A DNA stretch of 64,000 nucleotides from an uncultured Clostridium sp. Its GTDB lineage: Bacteria > Bacillota > Clostridia > TANB77 > CAG-508. The notes beneath the pieces are model-generated. The model was not told the DNA's origin, did not search any database, and saw only the letters and a program-made list of their open reading frames with translations. Each line of letters begins with the position of its first letter. The first letter of the stretch is position 1. The stretch spans positions 1 through 64,000 of the forward strand of contig CAJMJN010000004.1 in assembly GCA_905213875.1 (NCBI GenBank), written 5' to 3'. Shown in pieces: positions 1 through 8,513 of this stretch. The position numbers and the translations under genes were made by a program.

Positions 1-1389
1 TACCTTTGAAACTGATTTTTCATTTCCTGGTATTGGATTTGCAGAAATTATAACTAAATCATTTGGTGTAATTTTAACTTTTCTATGGTCACCTGCTGCC
101 ATTCTTGTTAATGCAGACATTGTTTCACCTTGGCTACCTGTTGTTATAATTACAAGTTGTTCGTCATTATATGTTGACATTGTGTCTATATCAATAAATA
201 TATCGTCTGGACAATCTATATACCCTAACTCTTTTGCAGTTGAAATCATATTTATCATACTTCTACCACATATTGCAATTTTCCTGTGATATTTTACTGC
301 TGAACTTACTATTTGTTGAACTCTGTGTACATTTGATGCAAATGTTGCAACAACAATTCTCTTTGTACATCCATCAAATAACTCGTCAAATACTGGTCCT
401 ATTGAACTTTCGGACATTGTAAATCCTTTTCTTTCTGCATTTGTACTATCTGACATTAATGCTAAAATACCTTCATTTCCAAGTTCTGCAATTCTTCCAA
501 GGTCCATAATTTTTCCATCTATTGGTGTGTAATCTACCTTGAAGTCACCTGTGTGTAAAATTGTTCCAACAGGTGTTTTTATTGCTAGCATTACTGAATC
601 TGGTATACTATGTGTACTTCTGATAAATTCAACCTCAAAATATTTACCAAATTTTATTTTTTGTCCTTGTGTTACTTCAACTAATGTTGAACTTCTTAAA
701 ATTCTATGTTCTTCTAATTTATTTCTTATCAATCCCATTGCTAGTTTTGGTGCATATACTGGGATATTTATTTGTTTTAATAAATATGGCACACTTCCTA
801 TATGATCTTCGTGTCCGTGTGTTATTATTAATCCTTTAATTTTCTCTTCGTTTCTTTGTAAATATGTGATATCTGGTATAACTAAATCTACTCCAAGCAT
901 ATCGTCATCTGGGAATGATAAACCACAGTCAACTACTATTATTTCATCATCATATTCAAATACTGTAATGTTTTTTCCAACTTCGTGAAGTCCTCCTAGT
1001 GGAATTATTTTTAATTTTGGTTTTTTGAATATCATTTCATTTTTTCTTGTTTTTCTTTCTGCTATTGCACTTTCTCCTCTTACTACAAGTTCTTTTGATT
1101 CTACACTTTCTTGTAATTTATTTTCTCTTGTTTTTCGTGTATTTCTTACATTTCTCGTTCTTCTAACATTTTTTGTATTCTCATTTACTTCTGTTTTTTC
1201 TTCTTTTATTCCCCTTCTTGGCGTTCTTGTATTTTTTGCCTCTCTTGATGTTCTTGATTTTTTTACAGTACTTACTGTTTGTTCTTTATTTTCTACTGTT
1301 TCTTTTTTATTTTGTACCCTTTTATTTGTATTTCTTCTTGGTACTCTTGGCTTTTTTTCTATTTTATTTTCTTCTTTTTCTTCTGCCAT
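1..1389 (-). CDS. rnj: Ribonuclease J, copy A (3' end cut by window edge)
   Basis: Metallo-beta-lactamase/beta-CASP ribonuclease that matures and degrades RNA from 5' ends and internally. The 463 visible codons hold a basic, Lys/Arg/Thr-rich extension of about 115 residues, then the catalytic core starting at LKIIPLGGLHEVGKN, with the metal motif HGHEDH, HTGDFKVDYTP and the beta-CASP stretch ATFASNVHRVQQIV. The gene runs off position 1, so the C-terminal domain is missing. The ATG at 1389 has GAGAGGAATATT just upstream. It closely resembles the second rnj at 26388-28328 in the core but hardly in the extension, so these are two paralogues (J1/J2-type), probably forming a mixed complex. It has its own promoter and a leader of about 250 nt. 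Confidence 0.93.
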   Translation of the reverse strand, partial: MAEEKEENKIEKKPRVPRRNTNKRVQNKKETVENKEQTVSTVKKSRTSREAKNTRTPRRGIKEEKTEVNENTKNVRRTRNVRNTRKTRENKLQESVESKELVVRGESAIAERKTRKNEMIFKKPKLKIIPLGGLHEVGKNITVFEYDDEIIVVDCGLSFPDDDMLGVDLVIPDITYLQRNEEKIKGLIITHGHEDHIGSVPYLLKQINIPVYAPKLAMGLIRNKLEEHRILRSSTLVEVTQGQKIKFGKYFEVEFIRSTHSIPDSVMLAIKTPVGTILHTGDFKVDYTPIDGKIMDLGRIAELGNEGILALMSDSTNAERKGFTMSESSIGPVFDELFDGCTKRIVVATFASNVHRVQQIVSSAVKYHRKIAICGRSMINMISTAKELGYIDCPDDIFIDIDTMSTYNDEQLVIITTGSQGETMSALTRMAAGDHRKVKITPNDLVIISANPIPGNEKSVSKV

Positions 1390-1538
1390 AATATTCCTCT
1401 CTTTCTTTGTTTTTAGGATCTTTCGTTTTATCCTTTTTATATTCAATTTTAATAAATCCGTTATTGGTTTAAAGTTTTTTCATTGTTTAATAATATGTAT
1501 TTTTCAGCATATAAAAATACATCTATACATCTAAAAAT

Positions 1539-1616
1539 TTATTTTTTCTTTTGTTTTATTTTTTGTCCGTTCTCTTTTTTCTTCTCTTTAAACTTTTGGG
1601 TTTTATAAAATCTCAT
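1539..1616 (-). CDS. Possible 25-codon leader ORF in the rnj copy A 5' UTR
   Basis: Inside the rnj leader, an ATG at 1616 opens a 25-residue reading frame that starts MRFYKTQKF and is almost entirely Lys/Gln/Glu, ending at TAA 1539. An AGAGGG sequence lies about 8 nt upstream of the ATG. The second rnj leader also has a short frame that starts MRFY (ATGAGATTTTAT). It may be a regulatory upstream ORF, or the shared stretch may act as RNA. Very short, so chance is not excluded. Confidence 0.3.
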   Translation of the reverse strand: MRFYKTQKFKEKKKENGQKIKQKKK

Positions 1617-1645
1617 TCTTGTGCCCTCTTGGCAACATCTTGGTT

Positions 1646-1674
1646 ATTATACTATATTTTCCTGAAATTGTCAA
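1646..1674 (-). promoter_or_regulatory. Sigma-A-type promoter of rnj copy A
   Basis: Reading the minus strand, TTGACA and TATAAT are separated by 17 bp. The start of transcription would be near 1640, giving a 5' UTR of about 250 nt before the rnj start codon. The bases just before and in the -10 (AATATAGTATAAT) match those in front of rnj copy B closely. Apart from the possible short ORF, no gene is seen between 1390 and 1645. Confidence 0.75.
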
Positions 1675-1752
1675 ACGTATATTATGTACACTGTTTATAA
1701 ATAAATTCGCAATTTTATAATTGTTGGCAATATCTAATTTTTAAAATATAAA

Positions 1753-1805
1753 AAGTGCCCTTTTAAGGCAATTTTCTAATCAAATTTCACCTTAAAAAGA
1801 CACTT
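1753..1805 (-). terminator. Rho-independent terminator of rpsB-tsf
   Basis: An inverted repeat of about 16 bp (AAGTGYCTTTTTAAGG pairing with CCTTAAAAGGGCACTT) begins about 12 bp after the tsf stop and is followed by T residues on the minus strand. Confidence 0.75.
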
Positions 1806-1817
1806 ATTTACTTAAAA

Positions 1818-2696
1818 TTATTTTAATTGATTCATAACTTCTTCTGCAAAGTTTTCTTCTTTTTTCTCGATTCCTTCACCTTTTTCGAATCTAGCAAATG
1901 CAACAACATCTGCATCTTTTTCACTTAATAATTGTGAAACTTTTTTGCTTGGATCTTTAACAAATGCTTGGTCTACTAAGCAGATTTCTTCATAGAATTT
2001 TCCAATTCTACCTTGAACTATTTTTTCTGCTATTGCTTCTGGTTTACCTTCATTCATTGTTTGAATTTTTAAGATTTCCATTTCTTTTGCTACTCTTTCT
2101 TCTGGAACTTCTTCTCTTCTTACAAATTCAGGTCTAGCAGCAGCAATTTGCATGCATATGTCTTTTGCAACTTCTTCAGTTCCTTTAGCCATATTTACTA
2201 AAACTGCGATTTTTCCATCACCATGGATATATTTTGCAACTAATCCTTCTGATTCAAATCTTACAAATCTTCTAATTGATAAGTTTTCACCTATTGTTGC
2301 AATTTTTCCAACTAATGCTTCTTGAACTGTTTTTCCTTCTTCAAATTCTGCAGGTGAAGCCAATAATGTTTCAACATCTGCTGGGTTTTTGTCAACTATT
2401 TGTTTTGCAACATCCATAACAAATGTTTTGAATTCTTCATTTTTTGCAACAAAGTCTGTTTCTGAGTTTACTTCTACAACTGCTCCTACTTTTCCATCTT
2501 CTGAAATATATGCTTCAACTAATCCTTCTGCTGCAACTCTTCCTGATTTTTTAGCTGCTTTTGCAATTCCTCTTTCACGTAATAATTCGATTGCTTTTTC
2601 CATATCTCCATCTGTTTCTGTTAAAACTTTTTTGCAGTCCATCATCCCTGCTCCTGTTTTTTCTCTTAGGTCTTTTACTTGACTTGCAGTAATCAT
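1818..2696 (-). CDS. tsf: Translation elongation factor Ts
   Basis: Nucleotide exchange factor for EF-Tu. The 292-residue protein begins with the family signature around VKDLREKTGAGMMDCKKVL (residues 8-26), then the duplicated core domain with SETDFVAKNEEF. Length is normal for Firmicutes. It follows rpsB by 99 bp in the usual rpsB-tsf order and is probably cotranscribed with it; a clear terminator follows. An AGGAGG-type site precedes the ATG. Confidence 0.97.
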   Translation of the reverse strand: MITASQVKDLREKTGAGMMDCKKVLTETDGDMEKAIELLRERGIAKAAKKSGRVAAEGLVEAYISEDGKVGAVVEVNSETDFVAKNEEFKTFVMDVAKQIVDKNPADVETLLASPAEFEEGKTVQEALVGKIATIGENLSIRRFVRFESEGLVAKYIHGDGKIAVLVNMAKGTEEVAKDICMQIAAARPEFVRREEVPEERVAKEMEILKIQTMNEGKPEAIAEKIVQGRIGKFYEEICLVDQAFVKDPSKKVSQLLSEKDADVVAFARFEKGEGIEKKEENFAEEVMNQLK

Positions 2697-2795
2697 ATTA
2701 TATTCCTCCTTTTATTATATAACTAATATACTAATAGAGAGTAGAGCAGAAAAGCTCCACCCTCTTTTTATTTAATATAAATAGGTTTTATTAAA

Positions 2796-3578
2796 TTATT
2801 CTGTTACTTCTTCAGCTTCTTCGTTAGCAACAACTTGTTCAATTGTTGTTGTTTCTTCTTCTACTGATTGTTCTTCTTGTTCAGCTTCAAAGCTTTCGCC
2901 TTGTTTTCCTTCAATAACTGCATTTGCCATAACATCAGCTATTAATTTAACTGCTCTTATAGCATCATCATTTCCAGGAATTACATAATCTACATCTTCT
3001 GGATTACAGTTTGTATCTACTAATCCAACTAATGGAATTCCTAATTTTTTAGCTTCTAATACAGCTATTCTTTCTTTTTTAGGATCTACTAAGAATATTA
3101 CTCCTGGTAGTTCTTTCATGTCTTTAATTCCACCAAGGTTTCTTTCTAATTTTTCCATTTCTTTCTTTAATAATATTACTTCTTTTTTAGGTAATACTTC
3201 AAATGTACCATCTTCTGCCATTGCTTCTAAGTCTTTTAATCTTTTAATTCTTGTTTGGATAGTATCGAAGTTTGTTAACATTCCTCCTAACCATCTTTTA
3301 TCAACATAGTACATTCCACATTTTAAAGCTGCTTCTTTCATGCAGTCTTGAGCTTGTTTTTTAGTTCCAACAAATAATATTGTTTTTCCTTCTTCAGCTT
3401 GTTCTCTCATGAAGTTATATGCTTCATCTAATTTTTTTGATGTCTTTTGTAAATCGATAATATGGATACCATTTCTAGCTTGGAATATGTATTCAGCCAT
3501 TTTAGGATCCCATCTTCTTGTTTGATGTCCAAAGTGAACACCTGCTTCTAGTAATTGTTTCATTGCAACTACTGCCAT
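2796..3578 (-). CDS. rpsB: 30S ribosomal protein S2
   Basis: Ribosomal protein uS2, assembled late into the small subunit and needed for bS1 and mRNA binding. The 260 residues include AGVHFGHQTRRWDPKM near the N-terminus, VGTKKQAQD, and FLVDPKKERIAVLEA/GLVDTNCNPE typical of the family. The last 30 residues are an acidic Glu/Thr/Val tail, longer than in B. subtilis. It is the first gene of rpsB-tsf, preceded by GGGAGGAATTAAAA and by a promoter and structured leader. Confidence 0.97.
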   Translation of the reverse strand: MAVVAMKQLLEAGVHFGHQTRRWDPKMAEYIFQARNGIHIIDLQKTSKKLDEAYNFMREQAEEGKTILFVGTKKQAQDCMKEAALKCGMYYVDKRWLGGMLTNFDTIQTRIKRLKDLEAMAEDGTFEVLPKKEVILLKKEMEKLERNLGGIKDMKELPGVIFLVDPKKERIAVLEAKKLGIPLVGLVDTNCNPEDVDYVIPGNDDAIRAVKLIADVMANAVIEGKQGESFEAEQEEQSVEEETTTIEQVVANEEAEEVTE

Positions 3579-3608
3579 TTTTAATTCCTCCCTTTTTGTT
3601 ATTCTTCC

Positions 3609-3646
3609 GCCTAAGTTTCTCGTTTTTTAGGACCTAACTTTTAGGC
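3609..3646 (-). promoter_or_regulatory. Stem-loop in the rpsB leader
   Basis: The 110-nt leader between the rpsB promoter and its ribosome-binding site contains a stem of GCCTAA(A)AGTT with AACTTAGGC. Ribosomal protein S2 autoregulates through its leader in many bacteria; whether this stem is the S2 target here is inference from position only. Confidence 0.35.
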
Positions 3647-3690
3647 ACTTCCCGTAAAACTAGCTTATGACGTGATTAATTACGTTAGCT

Positions 3691-3719
3691 ATTATACCAA
3701 GATTTTTGTTAAAAATCAA
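3691..3719 (-). promoter_or_regulatory. Promoter of rpsB-tsf
   Basis: TTGATT and TATAAT (minus strand) with 17 bp between them, about 110 bp upstream of the rpsB start codon. The +1 would fall near 3684. Confidence 0.75.
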
Positions 3720-3875
3720 CCCTTTTTCCATATTTTGTGCATATTTGTGAATTATCATTCCGTTATTTTAAACATATTGTGCAAAATATGTCAATTTATA
3801 ACATATTATGTATTAATAGAATATAATATTTATTTATTATTTTCTAGGTATTCAATTTTAGAAAGGAGGGTTTTT

Positions 3876-4928
3876 ATGTCAAAAAGAACAAGTACAATAC
3901 TATTCTTCTTTGTTTTTTCATTATTTTTAATGTTTTTTTATTGCACTTCTTTGGCATTTGGTCCTTCAAATGAAAATCTTTATCAAGGAATTGATATTAG
4001 TTCTTGGCAAGGTTATGTTAATTTTTCTGCTGTGAAAAAATCTGGAATTGATATTGTATATATAAAATCAAGTGAAGGAATATCATATGTTAATCCTTAT
4101 TTAGAATATAGTTACAAAAATGCTAAATCTAATGGGCTAAAAGTTGGATTTTATCACTATGTTACTGCTAAAAATACAACACAAGCTCGTAATCAAGCCA
4201 TTTTTTTTGCTAAAACTATTTTGGGAAAACAATTTGATTGTAAGCTTGCAATGGATTTTGAAGATTTTAGTAGTTTATCAAAATATGAAGTTAATCAAAT
4301 ATCTAAAGTATTTTTAAATACATTGCAATCATTATCTAATTCACAACCTATCATTTATAGTAATTCTTATTCTGCTAGAACCATTTTTGATAAAAATTTA
4401 AATTCTTATCCTCTTTGGGTTGCAAATTACGGTGTTACTTCCCCTAGCAATAATGGTAAATGGCAATATTGGCAAGGTTGGCAATATACAAGTTCAGGTA
4501 GAATAAATGGTGTTTCAGGTAATGTTGATAGGAATGTTTTTACTTCTGATATTTTTGTTACTAATTCTTCTATTTCAACTTTTCCTACTTCGTCATCTTC
4601 TTCAATTATATATACTGTAAAACGTGGCGATACTTTAAGTGCAATTGCTTTAAAATATAAAACTACTGTAAGTTCAATAGTTGCTCAAAATTCTTTTATA
4701 GTTAATCCAAATTTGATTTACCCAGGACAAAAAATTTCTATTAGTTCAAATATTAATTTTGGAAGCTCCTCTACTAGCACTAAATACTACAAAATAAAAT
4801 ATGGTGATACTTTAAGTCAAATTGCATCTAGATTTGGTACTACAGTATCTAAAATTGCTAGATTAAATAATATTTCTAATCCGAACCTTATATATGCTGG
4901 AAGAACTATTCTAATTCCTAGTAGGTAA
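3876..4928 (+). CDS. Secreted GH25 lysozyme with two LysM domains
   Basis: Cell-wall hydrolase (muramidase of glycoside hydrolase family 25) that would cut the N-acetylmuramic acid beta-1,4 bond. The start at 3876 is preceded by GAAAGGAGG; an upstream in-frame extension is possible but has no site and lacks sense as a signal peptide. The 350 residues have a signal peptide (about 1-30, hydrophobic core FFFVFSLFLMFFY), a GH25 barrel from about 34 to 225 with the catalytic-type motifs GIDISSWQG and LAMDFED, and two LysM repeats (each starting near YxVKRGDTLSAIA / YKIKYGDTLSQIA) that bind peptidoglycan. It stands alone on the plus strand with a terminator after it. Confidence 0.93.
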   Translation: MSKRTSTILFFFVFSLFLMFFYCTSLAFGPSNENLYQGIDISSWQGYVNFSAVKKSGIDIVYIKSSEGISYVNPYLEYSYKNAKSNGLKVGFYHYVTAKNTTQARNQAIFFAKTILGKQFDCKLAMDFEDFSSLSKYEVNQISKVFLNTLQSLSNSQPIIYSNSYSARTIFDKNLNSYPLWVANYGVTSPSNNGKWQYWQGWQYTSSGRINGVSGNVDRNVFTSDIFVTNSSISTFPTSSSSSIIYTVKRGDTLSAIALKYKTTVSSIVAQNSFIVNPNLIYPGQKISISSNINFGSSSTSTKYYKIKYGDTLSQIASRFGTTVSKIARLNNISNPNLIYAGRTILIPSR

Positions 4929-4943
4929 CTACAATTAATATTT

Positions 4944-4980
4944 TAAAAAAGGAATAAAAATAATTTTTTATTCCTTTTTT
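4944..4980. terminator. Bidirectional terminator between lysozyme and ROK kinase genes
   Basis: AAAAAAGGAATAAAAA pairs with TTTTTATTCCTTTTTT across a short loop, with A/T runs on both sides, so it can end the lysozyme transcript on the plus strand and the ROK transcript on the minus strand. Confidence 0.75.
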
Positions 4981-4985
4981 ATATT

Positions 4986-5888
4986 TTATAATGTTGCTCC
5001 TATTATTCCAGCTTCATTTCCTAATACTGCTGTTTGTATATTTATCTCTTTTCTAGGATTAAACAACATATCTTCTTTTAATATTGTTTTTTTTACATCT
5101 TGTAGCAATACTTCGGAAAAGTATACAAAGCTTCCACCAATTCCAATTGCTTCTGGTTCAAAAATATTTACTAAGTTTGCTATACCTACACTTAAATCTC
5201 TAATGTATTGTTTTCTAACTTTTTCTATTTTAGCATAATCTTTACTTTCTTTTGTTGTGTCTTTTAAAATTGCCATTAATTCTTTTCCACTTGTTTTATC
5301 TTCTAACCATAGTTCGTTCCTTAAATTATCCTTAAAAGCTCTCATTGAACCATACTTTTCGAAACATCCTTTTCTTCCGCAATTACACTTTAATCCATTT
5401 TCTTTTATTACCATATGACCAAATTCACACCCTGGATATTCCCCAGTTTCTAATAAATTTCCATTTATTATTACTGCTCCACCAATTCCTGTTCCTAATG
5501 TCATAAATAATATTCTATTATATTTTTTTAATGCTCCATATTTATTTTCTGCTAAAGCTGCACACTTTGCATCATTACGTATTTTTATTGGTAAATTTAT
5601 TTCTTTATTAATTGCATCTACTATATTATAATCTTTTAGTCCTAAATTTACAGATTTAATAATTTTATTTTGATTTACTGTTCCTGGTATTGCGATTCCT
5701 ATTTCTGTTATTTTGTAATTATTTTGATATTCTTTTACATTATCTATAATTGTTTCTTCTATTGTTTTTTTTATTAGTCTATTTGCAATTCCTCTTAACT
5801 TTTTTTCTCTTTTATCCAAAATTTTTCCATCTTTGTCTACAACTCCTATTGCAATGTGGCTTCCTCCTAAATCTATTCCTATTTTCAT
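4986..5888 (-). CDS. ROK-family sugar kinase (glucokinase-like)
   Basis: ATP-dependent sugar kinase of the ROK (repressor, ORF, kinase) family; it has no HTH domain, so it is an enzyme rather than a repressor. The 300 residues start with the phosphate motif KIGIDLGGSHIAIGVVD, carry GTGIGGAVI (residues 132-140) and the structural zinc motif CNCGRKGCFEKYGS. Glucose or N-acetylmannosamine could be the substrate; the sequence alone does not decide. It lies alone between two terminators. Confidence 0.85.
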   Translation of the reverse strand: MKIGIDLGGSHIAIGVVDKDGKILDKREKKLRGIANRLIKKTIEETIIDNVKEYQNNYKITEIGIAIPGTVNQNKIIKSVNLGLKDYNIVDAINKEINLPIKIRNDAKCAALAENKYGALKKYNRILFMTLGTGIGGAVIINGNLLETGEYPGCEFGHMVIKENGLKCNCGRKGCFEKYGSMRAFKDNLRNELWLEDKTSGKELMAILKDTTKESKDYAKIEKVRKQYIRDLSVGIANLVNIFEPEAIGIGGSFVYFSEVLLQDVKKTILKEDMLFNPRKEINIQTAVLGNEAGIIGATL

Positions 5889-5915
5889 TTATTTCCCTTT
5901 CATTTTATATTTATA

Positions 5916-5954
5916 TAAAAAGACTGATAGTATTTCTACTTTCAGCCTTTTTGA
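5916..5954 (-). terminator. Terminator of the type IV pilus operon
   Basis: On the minus strand AAAAAGGCTGAAAGTA pairs with TACTATCAGTCTTTTT around a GAAA loop, about 65 bp after the pilC stop. Confidence 0.7.
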
Positions 5955-5978
5955 ATTTTTTATTTTTTCGTGTTTTAA

Positions 5979-6018
5979 AATGATTTTTTGCTCCGTCCCC
6001 AAAATCACCAAAATCATT
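5979..6018. repeat. Small inverted repeat with a GGGGACGGAGC core
   Basis: AATGATTTT at 5979 is repeated inverted as AAAATCATT at 6010-6018. The loop holds CTCCGTCCCC, a GC-rich word that stands out in this AT-rich DNA and recalls the GGGGACGG-type interspersed repeats seen in Clostridia. It touches the pilC stop codon. Only one copy was seen in the window. Confidence 0.4.
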
Positions 6019-7366
6019 AGCCAACTCCATACGCTGAGAATAAGAAATTTCCCATATATACTTGGATACAAGGTACTAATACTACTAATACGAAGAATAT
6101 TAATACTACACCTACTATTGCATATACTACTTGTGGTAATGCTTTCATTATCTTTGTCATTATGTTGTCTATATCTATTTCCATATATTCAACTAATTTT
6201 TCCATCATTTCTGATAAATCTGTTTGCATACCTATTTTTAACATTTCTGTTACCATTGGTTTTGACAATCCTGCTTTTTCAAATGGTTCTATCCATGATG
6301 TTCCCATTAATATATTATTTATTGATGTTTCAACCATTGATAGCATGACATAGTTTTTTACTACGTTTTTACTTACTTCTAATGCTTCTTGAATTCTCAT
6401 TCCATTACGTAAGTTTAGTAACATTGCCTTCATTAATCTTGAAAAATCTAAGGCATATATAAGTTCTCCAAATATTGGCATCTTATATTTAAAATAATGA
6501 AAATTATATTTTCCTCTTGGTGTATTTATATATGCTATAATTCCTACAACAATTGCTACTACAATAAATGTTGGTATATACCAATATTGAATAACTTTGT
6601 TTAAGAAGTCTGCAAACCATAATGTAACTGCTGGTAATGTGTCTTGTGTTCCCATTTCATCAAATACATTTTGAATTGCTGGTATTGCTACTAATGTTCC
6701 TACAACTAGCATTACAAGTAATAATACAAATTGTACTATATTAGGTATTAAGATTGATCTTATCTTTTTATTTAAACTTTCTGATTCATCTAAGTATTGA
6801 ACTGCTTGTTCTAGTGATTTTGTTAATGATCCAGATAATTCACCAACTTTTATCATATTTATATAAATATAAGGAAATACATTTGAATAATATTCCATTG
6901 TTGTATACATATTTTCACCAGCTTCTACCCCTGCAAGTATATCTTCTAGTATTCCTTTAAATGATACATTTTCAGTTCCTTCAATAATTGTACTTAAAGC
7001 ATGAATATTATTAAAGTTGGCCTTTTTTAATAAATAAAAGTTCTGTGTAAATACAACCACGTCTCTTGTTGTTATTTTTTCTGTTTTAGCAAAATATAAA
7101 TTTATTTTTCCTTTTGTTGTAAGTGTTTTTGGCTTTCCTGCTATTTGTGTTGTATTAACATTTTTCATTATTTCCTGAATGTCTGTTACATTTTTCTTTT
7201 TCCTTTTTGGTGCACTGTTTTTTCTATATGCCATTTGTTCTATAGATATTGGAAGTAAATTATTTTCTTTTAAACTTTTTATAAGATATAATCTACTTGA
7301 TGCTTCAACTCTATTTTTTACAATTACGCCTTTATCGGTCATTGCTTTATACATATATGTTGGCAT
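6017..7366 (-). CDS. pilC: Type IV pilus inner-membrane platform protein PilC
   Basis: Polytopic membrane protein of the T2SS-F/PilC family, the platform on which PilB and PilT act during pilus growth and retraction. The 449 residues have an N-terminal cytoplasmic part (MPTYMYKAMTDKG, usual for the family), two T2SSF domains (about 95-220 and 300-425), each with the signature around LVxxxGELSGSL or VETSxxxILMG, and three membrane segments near 210-230, 260-280 and 425-445. It is the last gene of the pilus operon, 18 bp after pilT, and ends at a terminator. Confidence 0.93.
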   Translation of the reverse strand: MPTYMYKAMTDKGVIVKNRVEASSRLYLIKSLKENNLLPISIEQMAYRKNSAPKRKKKNVTDIQEIMKNVNTTQIAGKPKTLTTKGKINLYFAKTEKITTRDVVVFTQNFYLLKKANFNNIHALSTIIEGTENVSFKGILEDILAGVEAGENMYTTMEYYSNVFPYIYINMIKVGELSGSLTKSLEQAVQYLDESESLNKKIRSILIPNIVQFVLLLVMLVVGTLVAIPAIQNVFDEMGTQDTLPAVTLWFADFLNKVIQYWYIPTFIVVAIVVGIIAYINTPRGKYNFHYFKYKMPIFGELIYALDFSRLMKAMLLNLRNGMRIQEALEVSKNVVKNYVMLSMVETSINNILMGTSWIEPFEKAGLSKPMVTEMLKIGMQTDLSEMMEKLVEYMEIDIDNIMTKIMKALPQVVYAIVGVVLIFFVLVVLVPCIQVYMGNFLFSAYGVG

Positions 7367-7384
7367 AAATTTATCCTCCTTCTA

Positions 7385-8491
7385 TTAAAGTTTTCTATCT
7401 CCTTTTTTTATCTTTAGTTGCATTATTGTTCTATTTAATATTTCTTGGTTTTTCTCTTCTATTTGTGCTTTTGCTTGATCTAGTGTTATTTTATTTTCAA
7501 CAAATAATTCTGCAAGTGAATTTATTAATCCTATACTTCCTTTTTCTAAGTTACTTTGTATAGCATCTTCTATTTCTGATACACTTAATTTTTCTTTACG
7601 AATAATACCTGCTACTATGTTATCTACAACCATTACTTCTGGTACTAATACTAATTTGCCATCTCTTCCTTTTAATAATCTTTGTGATACAACAAGTTTT
7701 AATAATGCTGATAATAAGTATTTAATACTTGCTTGATCTCTTACTTCGTAGAAGTTTATCATTCTGTCTATTGTTTCTGCACAAGATTTTGTATGCAATG
7801 TTCCTATAACTAAATGTCCAGATTCTGCCATTTCTATTGCTGCTTCCATTGTTACTTTATCACGAATCTCTCCTATTACAAGAATATCACAGTCTTCTCT
7901 TAATGCGTTTTTAACACCATCACTAAATGTTAAAGAATCTCTACCTTTTCCCACCTCTTTTTGTACAATTAATGACATTTTAGAATGATGCTTATATTCT
8001 ACTGGATTTTCTAGTGTTAATATTTTCTTATTTTGATTTTCATTTATATAATCTATTAATGAGTTTAATGTTGTTGTTTTACCAGAGTTTGTTTTACCTG
8101 TTACTAATATCAATCCTTGTGGTTGATATGACATTCTTCTAACTATATCAGGTATTCCTAATGATTCATATGGTGGTAATTCACTTTTTATTAATCTTAG
8201 TGTGCAAAGTGGTACTTCATCTGTTAATGATATATTTACTCTTAAACGTATATCTTTATATTCATAAGACATATCTAATTTTCTAGTTGTATTAAAAACT
8301 TCATCTTTATCTATATTCCCTCTAACTAAAAAATCATATATTTCGTTCATATCATCTGGTGTTAATATTTTTGTCCCTTTAACTGGTATCAAATCTCTTG
8401 ATACTCTAAGCATTGGTTTGTTTCCAGGTACTAAATGTATATCTGAAGCATCTAATTCTATTGCTTCATCTAATATTTTATTCATATCCAT
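7385..8491 (-). CDS. pilT: Type IV pilus retraction ATPase PilT
   Basis: Hexameric ATPase that depolymerises the pilus and drives twitching. The 368 residues show the PilT opening ASDIHLVPGNKPMLRV, Walker A VTGKTNSGKTTTLNS, Asp box, Walker B CDILVIGEIRD and the His box SGHLVIGTLHT. It lacks the PilB-type N-terminal domain and zinc motif, which separates it from the upstream ATPase. The start has AAAGGAG 9 nt upstream. The last 25 residues are strongly basic. Confidence 0.92.
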   Translation of the reverse strand: MDMNKILDEAIELDASDIHLVPGNKPMLRVSRDLIPVKGTKILTPDDMNEIYDFLVRGNIDKDEVFNTTRKLDMSYEYKDIRLRVNISLTDEVPLCTLRLIKSELPPYESLGIPDIVRRMSYQPQGLILVTGKTNSGKTTTLNSLIDYINENQNKKILTLENPVEYKHHSKMSLIVQKEVGKGRDSLTFSDGVKNALREDCDILVIGEIRDKVTMEAAIEMAESGHLVIGTLHTKSCAETIDRMINFYEVRDQASIKYLLSALLKLVVSQRLLKGRDGKLVLVPEVMVVDNIVAGIIRKEKLSVSEIEDAIQSNLEKGSIGLINSLAELFVENKITLDQAKAQIEEKNQEILNRTIMQLKIKKGDRKL

Positions 8492-8513
8492 ACTCTTTTT
8501 CTCCTTTGCAAAA

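Noticed and set aside
1390..1817. A riboswitch or T-box upstream of rnj copy A
   Set aside because: No T-box or known riboswitch motif is visible; only a promoter, a short frame and the tsf terminator can be supported.
3672..3875. N-terminal extension of the lysozyme from an upstream start
   Set aside because: It would put about 68 residues before a normal signal peptide; GAAAGGAGG lies directly in front of the ATG at 3876.
5750..6348. Plus-strand frames opposite the ROK kinase and pilC
   Set aside because: Antisense low-complexity frames; both minus-strand genes have strong family evidence.
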